Assembly (NCBI GenBank): GCA_942159475.1
Contig: OW804097.1
Span: 55,448,986-55,512,985 of the forward strand
DNA length: 64,000 nucleotides
Direction of reading: 5' to 3'
DNA from: Sthenelais limicola
Lineage: Eukaryota; Annelida; Polychaeta; Phyllodocida; Sigalionidae
Shown here one piece after another: positions 1 to 10,300 of the stretch (position 1 is the first letter of the stretch; every line of letters starts with the position of its first letter). The notes beneath the pieces were generated by a model that was not told the DNA's origin, did not search any database, and worked only from the letters and a program-made list of their open reading frames with translations. A program made the translations under genes and the position numbers.

Positions 1-413
1 ATGCCCCAGAATAATACTTAGGATATATCATGAATGAAATCGAAATATAACTTAATGTAATTGTACTTAGTTTCATGACCAAGTAATAGAATAATACTTA
101 ATTGTCACTGGTCAAATCAATAAGGCCACCAAAAATAGGTGTGTTTCCGGTTACCCCCACCACCAACCCCCTACATAGAAAAACATTCCCCTCCCTGCCT
201 TTCTTTGGCCTAAATTGAAAACATTTCCCTCTTTACCAATGTATAAACACCCCACCTATTAGCTAACGCTGTGTTGGTAAATAATCCATCACTCCGTCAG
301 CCTCATTCCTTTCACAGAATAAAATAATAAAACCACAGTATATCTGCTAACTTTTAATTACTATTAGCGGAGGTGAAACTAACCAAACCAAACCAAACCA
401 AACCAAACTCTTG
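1..413. other. Intergenic sequence ending in an AACCA pentanucleotide run
   Basis: No coding signal was found on either strand. From about 381 to 407 the sequence is a short tandem run of AACCA, which directly abuts the 79-bp array that follows. Confidence 0.6.
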
Positions 414-1982
414 TACTCATAGAGAGTATATAGCATAGGCCCTCAGGGCCTGAGATTGAGTAGGGAGGCCCTCAAGGCATCCACTATTATTATACTCATA
501 GAGAGTATATAGCATAGGCCCCCAGGGCCTGAGATTGAGTAGGGAGGCCCTCAGGGCATCCACTATTATTATACTCATAGAGAGTATATAGCATAGGCCC
601 TCAGGGCCTGAGATTGAGTAGGGAGGCCCTCAGGGCATTCACTATTATGATACACATAGAGAGTATATAGCATAGGCCCCCAGGGCCTGAGATTGAGTAT
701 GGAGGCCCTCAGGGCATCTAGTATATGATACACATAGAGAGTATATAGCATAGGCCCTCAGGGCCTGAGATTGCATAGGGAAGCCCTCAGGGCATCCACT
801 ATTATTATACTCATAGAGAGTATATAGCATAGGCCCCCAGGGCCTGAGATTGAGTATGGAGGCCCTCAGGGCATCCACTATTATTATACTCATAGAGAGT
901 ATATAGCATAGGCCCCCAGGGCCTGAGATTGAGTAGGGAGGCCCTCAGGGCATCCACTATTATTATACTCATAGAGAGTATATAGCATAGGCCCCCAGGG
1001 CCTGAGATTGAGTAGGGAGGCCCTCAGGGCATTCACTATTATGATACACATAGAGAGTATATAGCATAGGCCCTCAGGGCCTGAGATTGAGTAGGGAGGC
1101 CCTCAGGGCATTCACTATTATGATACACATAGAGAGTATATAGCATAGGCCCCCAGGGCCTGAGATTGAGTATGGAGGCCCTCAGGGCATCTAGTATATG
1201 ATACACATAGAGAGTATATAGCATAGGCCCTCAGGGCCTGAGATTGCATAGGGAAGCCCTCAGGGCATCCACTATTATTATACTCATAGAGAGTATATAG
1301 CATAGGCCCCCAGGGCCTGAGATTGAGTATGGAGGCCCTCAGGGCATTCACTATTATTATACTCATAGAGAGTATATAGCATAGGCCCCCAGGGCCTGAG
1401 ATTGAGTAGGGAGGCCCTCAGGGCATTCACTATTATTATACTCATAGAGAGTATATAGCATAGGCCCCCAGGGCCTGAGATTGAGTAGGGAGGCCCTCAG
1501 GGCATTCACTATTATTATACTCATAGAGAGTATATAGCATAGGCCCCCAGGGCCTGAGATTGGGTAGGGAGGCCCTCAGGGCATCCACTATTATTATACT
1601 CATAGAGAGTATATAGCATAGGCCCCCAGGGCACGAGTTTGAGTAGGGAGGCCCTCAGGGCATTCACTATTATGATACACATAGAGAGTATATAGCATAG
1701 GCCCCCAGGGCACGAGATTGAGTATGGAGGCCCTCAGGGCATCTAGTATATGATACACATAGAGAGTATATAGCATAGGCCCTCAGGGCCTGAGATTGAG
1801 TAGGGAGGCCCTCAGGGCATCCACTATTAATTTACTCATAGAGAGTATATAGCATAGGCCCCCAGGGCCTGAGATTGAGTAGGGAGGCCCTCAGGGCATT
1901 CACTATTATTATACTCATAGAGTATATAGCATAGGCCCCCAGGGCCTGAGATTGAGTAGGGAGGCCCTCAGGGCATCCACTA
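414..1982. repeat. 79-bp tandem repeat array with higher-order structure, about 20 copies
   Basis: The unit begins TACTCATAGAGAGTATATAG, and the next copy starts exactly 79 bp later (414, 493). Each unit carries two GC-rich inverted words (AGGCCCYCAGGGCCT and GGAGGCCCTCAGGGC) that can form short hairpins, plus an AT-rich linker. Linker variants mark individual copies: CCACTATTATTATAC, TTCACTATTATGATAC and a 1-bp-shorter CTAGTATATGATAC. The ordered set at 645-893 recurs at 1118-1366, an offset of 473 bp, which equals six monomers with one short copy. This is a higher-order duplication, and the same variant word appears a third time near 1741-1760. The array reads as open ORFs on the minus strand only because the unit lacks stops in some frames; I do not call these genes. 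Confidence 0.93.
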
Positions 1983-2173
1983 AACAAAGCGATAATATGA
2001 GACCAGCTCTGCGAAATGGATTATCAACAAAATTAATAATTAGAAATATTAGTGGTATTTATGCCTTCTCTATTCATTAGATATACAATAGTTATTGTTA
2101 ACAATAGATTTCAATTGAATATCAACAAATGATTAGAAATATTAGTCGTAACTTATTCTGTTGATAAAACATC

Positions 2174-2390
2174 GCCCTATAATGGGAAAGTAAGAGCAAT
2201 AATATACCAATTATAAATATTATATGTAGCATATTATTAGATATGGTAAATTATGTTATTATTCTTTTATAAAGAAGGTAAGTGTATTGTAAATTCTTAT
2301 ATTGAAAAGTATAATGTTATTATTGCCCTATAATGGGATAGTAAGAGCAATAATATGCCAATTATAGATATTTTATGTAGCATATTATTA
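2174..2390. repeat. Direct duplication of about 66 bp, offset 151 bp
   Basis: The block beginning GCCCTATAATGGGA and ending GTAGCATATTATTA occurs at 2174-2239 and again at 2325-2390 with few substitutions. A second word, AGATATGGTAAATTATG plus its flank, lies between the copies (from about 2239) and recurs near 2705, so this region has been duplicated more than once. Confidence 0.8.
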
Positions 2391-2407
2391 TAATATACAT
2401 TTATAAG

Positions 2408-2450
2408 TGAGCTTGTGTGGTACCCAGGTTCGATTCCTGGCTTGGCCTTT
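2408..2450 (+). repeat. tRNA-like T-arm / SINE remnant
   Basis: The segment contains a perfect T-arm: stem CCAGG, loop TTCGATT, stem CCTGG. This includes a consensus Pol III B box (GGTTCGATTCC). No complete cloverleaf or convincing A box is visible upstream. It is best read as the B-box part of a tRNA-derived SINE or a tRNA fragment, not a functional tRNA. Confidence 0.45.
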
Positions 2451-2588
2451 TAAAAGAAATAGCTGGTGCAAAAGTGGACAGATTGGCCAATGGTCCCGCC
2501 ACATAATGCTTGATGCAGTACCAAAGGATTGATATATTTCCCATATATATTAAAGAAGGTAAGTGTATTGTAAATGCTTATGGAAAGT

Positions 2589-2880
2589 AAATGGTCGACA
2601 AACACCTAGATTGCCGCTACAACCATCTTCCTGTGACTCAGGACATCTCCGCTAGAGGCAGGAACAACTTCTCCAGTGACGCTAGAGGCAGGAACAACTT
2701 CTCCAGATATGGTAAATTATGTTATTATTCTTTTATAAAGAAGGTAAGTGTATATTGTAAATTCTTATATTGAAAAGTAAATGGTCGACAAACACCTAGA
2801 TTGCCGCTGCAACCATCTTCCCATGACTCAGGACATCTCTGCTAGAGGCAGGAACAACTTCTCCAGATATGGTAAATTAC
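2589..2880. repeat. Tandem duplication, 190-bp offset, with a nested 30-bp duplication
   Basis: The block starting AAATGGTCGACAAACACC occurs at 2589 and 2779. Inside the first copy, GCTAGAGGCAGGAACAAC is itself repeated 30 bp apart (about 2651 and 2681). The second copy has only one, so the inner duplication happened later or was lost. The linker between the copies matches sequence near 2239-2310. Confidence 0.8.
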
Positions 2881-3167
2881 CCAGGGCGGATACCGTAGCC
2901 AAGCCATTTATTTCAGTCACTCTCTAACATGTACTTAAACATAACTGATAAACTTAAAATTGCTTTTGTCTTGGTTGACAGCAACGTCTCTGTTTATATT
3001 GTGACGCATCTGTGTATTTCTATGCGCCGTTTTTCCAACCCGCATGGGTCAGGACTATATTTTAGAAAGTAAAATTATTTAATTCTGCACTGACCACACT
3101 CAAAGGTGAAATAAAACGCATAAATAAATCAATCTCGTTATGCTTGAACGTCATACAACATATCCTG

Positions 3168-3621
3168 ATGATGGAAATGGAAGATGATGGAGGTAAACAA
3201 ATGGAAGATGCAAACCAGGTCATAATGGATTTTGTGCATAACCAAACTAAAGACAACGCAAACAAAAAGACTAGACAGGTAGGTTTCAATTAGTTTGTTT
3301 TTTATTTCAATTTAAGATACATACATTTCTATATGGTAGAAATCTATTTAAACTTTCGTCATGGCATTAAGCAAGCATTACTCTCTCACTCACTTAATCT
3401 CTTTTTTGCTGTAAGCATGTTGTCTATCCAATTTACTATTTTCCAAAACACTTACTGAGTACCTTTATTTTAATACATATTGTCGATAGAATTTACAGGT
3501 GATGAAGAGGTTCAGTGAATGGCTGGCTGCTGATCAGGAAATTCAGGAGGATGTGTTGACATTAAATCCTGAAAAAGTTGAACGCAAATATAGAACAATG
3601 TATAATGCTTTTGTTTTTTAA
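3168..3621 (+). pseudogene. Crypton/KIAA1958-type recombinase N-terminal fragment (two exons)
   Basis: Two phase-matched pieces, 3168-3278 and 3499-3621, are joined by a donor CAG|GTAGGT and an acceptor TTTACAG. They read through to a TAA and give about 77 aa. The join yields an N-x-K-K-T-R-Q, K-R-F-S-E-W-L, E-D-V, L-N-P-E-K pattern. That pattern resembles the helical core-binding N-terminus of Crypton-derived tyrosine recombinases such as the KIAA1958 and ZMYM types. No catalytic Arg-His-Arg-Tyr domain follows, so this is at most a truncated copy. The family call comes from recognising the pattern, not from a search. The repeat-rich surroundings fit transposon debris. Confidence 0.35.
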
Positions 3622-4769
3622 CAGCTTCGAGAGAGAACAGATATTTAGAGAATATCATAACATGAAAAGTTATATGCTCTAAACTGTATAAATAAGTTCA
3701 CGCTGGGGATACATAAATGATGTATATTTCCTTCATCTAATGCAATGATAGCATATATAATACTCCAAATTCATGGATCTAAGGTAATCTTTTAATAGTC
3801 TTGACTTACTCCTGTCTCTAATATCTTATATTGTTATACCTCTTGGCGGAAAAAATAGGCCCATGTTTGCATCCATATTACAGAAATCCTGTATGCAAGT
3901 AAGTAAATATGTATATATATATATATAGCATTTTCTCCTATTTGCATAATGATAGGATAATATTGTTAATCATTATTATTATTAAACACTTGAATATTAG
4001 TAAAATGGTAAATTAATTGTTAATAAATTATCCAAACTTCCAATAACTAGTGTAATCCTTAAACTGAATTTGATGTAGTCATACAACAACTTCTTCAAAC
4101 ACAAATTATCCTGACCCTAAACAATTTAAGAGTCAATAATATTATCTAACTACAGGTACCAGTCTATGCTTTTATGATATATGCCTGCATCACACAAAGA
4201 TCACAAGAAAGTAATATGACAGACAAAACGGATGAAACAATAAACCGGGCAAATACTCAGTAAAGATAAATCAATAAATGATGTGCCAACATATGTGACT
4301 GTCCCTGTTAATGACCTACTCCAAAATCCAACCATAGCCAAGATTTACCTATACTTTATCACAATAAGTTGACCATAATTATTGAATCAAGGCTGATTTG
4401 TTGTATTGGTGATGTGTTATATGACATCATTTAGCTGTTCATACACAATTTCAACTGAATTTGTAAAAGCTGAGATGAAACAGTAACTTGTAAAATGTTA
4501 AATATTGAAATTACAAGATTACAATTAATTAATCAGCATGTCTTCCCCTTTTATTGGAAGATTCAACTAGTTGTACTTGGTAAAACAATTTAGAACCAGT
4601 ACAGATAGTTGGGCCCTAGCAGCATGTCCTCTGCACAGTTGCTTTAATTTTGATTCCATTATATAGAACATATTTCATGAACCATGCCTTATTTCATGCC
4701 TTATTCCTTTTTATTCAGTATAGATAAATAATTTTACTCCACGTTGATATATGTACCACATGCTATTTG
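3622..4769. other. Intergenic, no gene recognised
   Basis: AT-rich sequence with a short TA microsatellite near 3911-3926. No convincing ORF or splice-bounded exon was seen on either strand. Confidence 0.5.
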
Positions 4770-4773
4770 TATA

Positions 4774-5084
4774 CATAGATTTCACTGACGTCACGGCCCT
4801 CGCCATGTCTGGGGTCCACTTAGATGCCTATGTATGCTGCGATACTTGAAAATACCGTTTTCTGGCTGTTTTAACTTTTACCAGTTTTCATCTGCCTCAA
4901 TAATATCTTCTTGATGGGTTAGATAACATGCCTTTAGTGTTGTATTACCCAAGTATCTACTCTTGTGAGGTTTATCCACTTTGTTTTGATACCCCCGCCA
5001 TAGGCGGCAAGTGTAGCGATGACCCAAGCCATGGCAGCTACCGTGATACCCCAGCCTACTGGGTGACGTCATGTGAAATCTATG
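4774..5084. mobile_element. 311-bp MITE with about 20-bp TIRs and TATA target duplication
   Basis: The left end reads CATAGATTTCACTGACGTCAC. The right end reads GTGACGTCATGTGAAATCTATG, its near-perfect reverse complement with one inserted base. The element is flanked by TATA at 4770-4773 and 5085-5088. It has no transposase, so it is a miniature inverted-repeat element. A TA-type duplication would suit Tc1/mariner-like or related transposases, but the superfamily cannot be fixed from the TIR alone. Confidence 0.75.
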
Positions 5085-5937
5085 TATAGGCAGGAGTAGT
5101 AGTGTGGCAATTTGCACCAGTTTAACGCGTGTGGTATGACTTCCTGTCCCCAGTAAACATAGGCATATAAGGTAAGCATAGCAACGTGGGAGTAAATATT
5201 GAACCTAAATTTGAATGAGGTACTCGGGACAATATTACACTGTCCTTGAAGTTTGTTTTTTTTCGTAACCAAAAACAAACAGTGTAATAGTGTCCCTTGT
5301 ACCACATTCTCATCAGGTTCTATCTATGAACTAAATCCAGAGAACACACTTTAAGCAGTATTCATGCTACAAGTCTGCACGTCTTACATCAGTACTGCTT
5401 GTGGCTTTTCCTATTCTTGGAAAACTAATGAATTCACAAAAAAGCCACCAATTGTGAATTTAAAACTAAATTTTTGAACTAATCGAGACACAGTAAAAAA
5501 ACTGGACAAACCCCAAATGAGGAGTGAGTCCAGCAGTGTCGAGATCAGTTAAATACTGAGTGGGGGAACATTCGCTACATATTACACACTGAAATGTTCA
5601 TGCTGTCACCATCTGAGTAAAGGCTTGTTCCACTGGGATGTTACTCATACCCTTTCATTGTTCCCCTTACTTTAGAAGCCGGCGGAAGTAACTGTTAATT
5701 TTTAGATTTTTTGACATTGTGTTGTACACTCTTCTGACTACTTTTTATTGATTTACAACAAATTAATAGAAAAAGATACTAAGACAGGTCATTCCATTAA
5801 GTATACAAAGAATAAATTTAGCATATCACCTTCAGTAATATTTACATGAATTTTTAAAGATAAAAACCCGGTACTGTATTTCATGACAAACATTAATCAG
5901 GAGAAAGACAATCAAAATCCTATGTAATAAATCAGAA

Positions 5938-6234
5938 TTACTCCACGTTGAATTGTGTATCACATAACATTTGTATGTAGAGGCGTGTGGTACATAGTGT
6001 GTGGTACATTATTTTGTACCACATGGGCGGGGCCTAATGATGTGCAAAATAAACTCATTTGATTGGTTCCCTTCCACGCGGGAAAATGCGTTGTCAATGA
6101 CTCTTACTAGCATAACTAACGTTGCGACGTTACAATGTACACTATTGCGTCATCGCCGGTATCAGTGAGAGGAGAATGTAAGTAAATAAAGGACTTTGTG
6201 TTATAATTTATAATTAATCTATAGCACCGTGGAG
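5938..6234. mobile_element. Inverted-repeat-bounded element, about 297 bp
   Basis: TTACTCCACGTTG at the left end is matched by the inverted CACCGTGGAGTAA at the right end. The left-end word with its downstream context (tactccacgttg, then a CACAT word and atttgta) also occurs at 4734-4770. A diverged inverted form ends at 5197. The right-end word CCATGGAGTAAAAA recurs near 14402, and the interior GTTACAATG, CACTATTGC words recur near 13809-13830, so it belongs to a dispersed family. Boundaries are approximate and no target duplication was identified. Confidence 0.45.
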
Positions 6235-6329
6235 TAAAAATAGCACCGCATCACGTAGGTGATCTGGCATAAAGGATCACATAGACCCTCGACGATTCTT
6301 TTCAATATAACACACTCGCCTATCGGCTT

Positions 6330-6758
6330 GTGTGCCATGTGAAAAAAATCATCTCGGGTCCATGCGATCCTTCACACCAGATCACCTACTCCTGCAGTAC
6401 TATCATAGGATACAATAAAGAGAAATGGACTGCATATGACAAGGACACCTCAATGAGTGACAGTAGAAGTAACATCCTATTTGAAGCAAGTCTTAAGTGT
6501 GTAATAATAATAGGAAATGAACCCCTAGTTGTTAACGATCAACCAACATGCCGGGATGGGAACTGCCCCATGTTAAAGTTGAGGGGAAAAAAATATCCTA
6601 ATTCTCAAAAAATAAAGATTACCCCTACACTAATTGTTGTACACCCTATGCTGCAGACTAGGCATAGAAAACAACTAACTGAATTTCAATTGTCATTAAA
6701 ATCCATCAATTATCAAGAGTTGAAGACAGACAACACGATTTTCAAGGTACTTTCATGA
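6330..6758 (+). CDS. Unrecognised 142-codon ORF, possibly part of a transposon
   Basis: The ORF is open for 142 codons in AT-rich sequence, which is longer than most chance ORFs here. It has a Cys-rich patch (C-R-D-G-N-C-P) followed by a basic stretch (K-L-R-G-K-K-Y-P). A possible acceptor CTCCTGCAG lies at 6387-6395 and a weak donor AAG|GTACTT near 6747, so the real coding piece could be a single exon of about 350 bp. I do not recognise a domain. It lies just outside the MULE ORF on the opposite strand and could be an accessory ORF of that or another element, or simply chance. The start of the ORF shares the word GGCTTGTGTGCCATG with repeat sequence at 14428-14442, which favours repeat-derived sequence. 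Confidence 0.25.
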   Translation: MCHVKKIISGPCDPSHQITYSCSTIIGYNKEKWTAYDKDTSMSDSRSNILFEASLKCVIIIGNEPLVVNDQPTCRDGNCPMLKLRGKKYPNSQKIKITPTLIVVHPMLQTRHRKQLTEFQLSLKSINYQELKTDNTIFKVLS

Positions 6759-7385
6759 CATTTAATTATGAATGGGTCAGGTCATCTACACTGTAAAATT
6801 TACTGTTAAATTTGCATTTCTTTACTGATATAGTAAAACTAAAATAAATGATACTACAATAGTCCTTAGTAATTTTAGAATACTTTTTCTGGGCTCATTT
6901 TTATCGAAATTAATATGTTTGTGTTCAATGCACTAATGAATTAAAATAGCATTCCAGGATGACACAGTAACATAAACCTGCTTCATTTACAAATATTTAT
7001 CATAATTGTTGTACACCCATCACAATTGTTGAACTAATCATTATGTGCTGTAGAATTAACATGTGCCTGTATACTCTGATGGGAGAGTAGCATATGGTGT
7101 ATGCCCTCAACCTGCATAGAGGCAGAAGTCAGACAATACAAATAATTAAAGTGGCCACTATGGTCACATTGTAAAGAGTGTTGTTTGTCTTCATATATTC
7201 TAAAGTGCAAGCCTCTACTAAATAGTGATTTAACTCCTTGTGTCATATAAGTTGGTGCAGTTTAATGACATATTAAAATTAATACCTTGACATTTTTATT
7301 AGGTTATTAGACAAATTGAGTTGAGAAATACCTTAATTAAAATTAAAATTACAGAAATGAACTCACAGGAAACACAAGTTCTTTA
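6759..7385. other. Spacer downstream of the MULE ORF, no gene recognised
   Basis: AT-rich, without supported ORFs. The 3' TIR of the MULE would be expected in or beyond this stretch, but I could not pair it with sequence upstream of the ORF. Confidence 0.45.
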
Positions 7386-10300
7386 CTACTGTGGAATTAC
7401 AAATGTATACTTCCCCTTTTTAACTAAAAGAAAACGTCTTTTACGTGGCAACACACCATCTGATTTAACTTTCTCCTCAATTGTTGCTTGTAAATCTTGG
7501 CAGTCTTTCTCTGCTTGTTGTTCATAAAAATCAGGAGGATCGTCAAAATCATCCATTACAAAATCATCAGGAATATAAGGTTTCTGATATAATTTCTGAT
7601 CTTGTGTTTCCCACTTATCTTCTTTCTGTACAAAATTATTTATACCATCAACACATCCACTATTGACTTTACGTTTTTTGATAGTTTTACGTTTAGACCC
7701 ATGCATTGACAGAGGTAACTTCCTTTTTCGGGATTCTGATGGCATATCTACATTGGGACAGAACTTGTCTGTTGACTTACCAACACGTCTGTAACCAGCT
7801 CGATGTGGTCTCCTTTTAGAAGGACGTCCCTTGTACTGTGTATGTAACTCAACAAAATCTTGAGCATTATTAGATGGGGTTAAGTTACCTGACTTTAAGT
7901 CCTTTAATTCCAAAACAGAAGCCTCGTGACTACCCTCAATGATTTTTCTAAGTACATGGAAACTATCCCTGTGGTTTAAATCAACTGGATTTCTATGCAT
8001 ATTTTCTAATATATAAGTAGGCAATTCTGGGATATGGTCTATACTAGCAACAAATACTTCCAATTCATCATTTGAGTCCAAAACAATAGCCATACAAGCA
8101 TATAGATGTTTACAAAAATATGGTTGGCCACTACTAATGAAAGCAGCACAGGAACATACTGACAGTTTTATATTGCAAATAATATCTACTCCTGATAGAC
8201 TAGTTGAAGGATGAACCTGGGCAACAAGACCGTCCCTAAAATGATTTAATAAAGTAAATTTCATTGTTTGAAAGAGTCGCTCACTATAGCTTTTGACACT
8301 ATAATTATGCTCTGAAGCATTTAATGTATCATGACTGGAAATGAATTTGTCATTTCTATAAGGGGGGCTAAGAAGTTTTTCCATAGATTCTGATTCTTTA
8401 TTTCCTACTTTCACATTAAACCAACCATGCTCTTCCCATCCTAAGAGTGGTGTAATCATCCCAGTTCTAACAATTTTGATCCCTGCCTTCACCTTTATAA
8501 TTTCATACCTAGAAAAGGGATACCTATATTTTTTATTGTCATTTTCAGACGTTTTAGTCGTAACACTCTCAGAAACTAAGTAAATATCTCCTTGTTTTTG
8601 AACTTGGTTTGATATAAGTTTATTAACTTTCATTCCATATAGTGCTTCATCCATATCACGAAACTTCCTTTCAGTAATGTTATTAGTAAGGACCAGTTTT
8701 GACCTTCGGGCTGCAGGGGAAAGAACATACATTCTCTCAGATGTAAATGTTTCTTTCCAACGGGAATTAAACCAATTTCTCTGCAGATAGGTTATGAATG
8801 ATAATTTTTCTACTGAATCAACTACTACATTGGGAATTGTATTCGTAATGAAATCCATAAATCTGTCCTGAATAAATACCCTAAATTCCTCATTAAAAGA
8901 GCGCATTACACACTTAAACCCAAACAGAATAACATCTTCAATCTTCCGCATATTCCGAAATTCACCCTTCTTCAAAATTTCTTTAATACACTGTAGGGAG
9001 TGAAAATTACAAAGTAAACTAGTTGTTGACATAGTTGAGCAGGCATTAAATAAACTTGTGTCCTTGTCATGCATAATGGAAGGAAGGGATTTAAGACCAT
9101 TATTCAGCACACAAGGTCTAATTTGGAGAAATCCATTACAATCATTATAAACATAAATTTTTCTGTCATGAGTGCAATTATCATCTGAACATGGAAAATT
9201 CGCAAATACTACCTGCCAATTTAATAGGTGGTCAATTTCTCTCTCACTGTTACAAATAGTTAAAGCTCCGGCTCTACCTTTATTCAAAGCATCACAGTAA
9301 ACTAAAGCACCTGTTTTGAATCGTACAGAATTAAAGTCATGCTTAATGTCATAACCTAATACATGTTGGCCATATTTAACAAGACAGTTGATGTTATCTT
9401 CAGATGCCTGTACAATATGATAACTTTTATTCAATTCTTTATTACCGCGCTGGAAGAGTATAACACCTGAAAGATTTTGCATTAAATATTTCTCAGTATT
9501 TTCCCATTGTGACTTAGCTGGTGAGGACATATTTATAGAAAGGCCAAATAAATGTTTATCTATTGTTCTATATCTCAACTCAATTTGTCTTCGTGTGATG
9601 TCAGGTAATCCTTCCCGATCACCAAACGTCACTGGTTTTGATGTCATGTTTAATTGTATTTGGCGAGGTGTAGCATTATTTAATACCCGTGCTATATCAA
9701 TCCGGTCTTTCACATCTAATGATAGTTTACTTGTACATTGCCTTGGGACTACCTTGTGATAATCACCATTGAGATGAAAGGTCATGATATGCCAATGATT
9801 CAAATCCCCTGCCATGATAACACACTTGATTCTCCAGCCACAACTAACTGCAAAGTTCTCTCCTTCATTTTTTGGGCATACTTGACACTGAGAGTGACCT
9901 GCTGAAATTTCAGATATTCTAAGTCCGCATTTTGTACGGCATTGCTTAGTTTTAGATGCGCATCCCACATATAGAGTTACTACTACTTGATGTTCAGGTA
10001 ACTTTTTCTTACTGTCCAAAAATGAGAAAATACTGTCTACACGTTTTGTGGTACCCCAATTAGGTTGCATGTGGACTGAGGCTATAGCTACATTTACACG
10101 GGTGTCAACTTTAACAGATTTATCAACCTTCCAAATCTTCAATGTATCAAATGGTATGCTGTCAATAAAAATTTTCATTTTTTCCCCAACTTCTATAACT
10201 TGAGATTGAACCCACGTGTTAATTTTACATACTGCCCCAATTCCATAAGTATTGATCAATGTTTGTATGTTACTAATAGCATTGGCATCATGGTTACCAC

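Noticed and set aside
645..1366. Three ORFs of 61-82 codons on the minus strand inside the tandem array
   Set aside because: They are translations of the 79-bp satellite monomer and repeat with it; no independent coding evidence.
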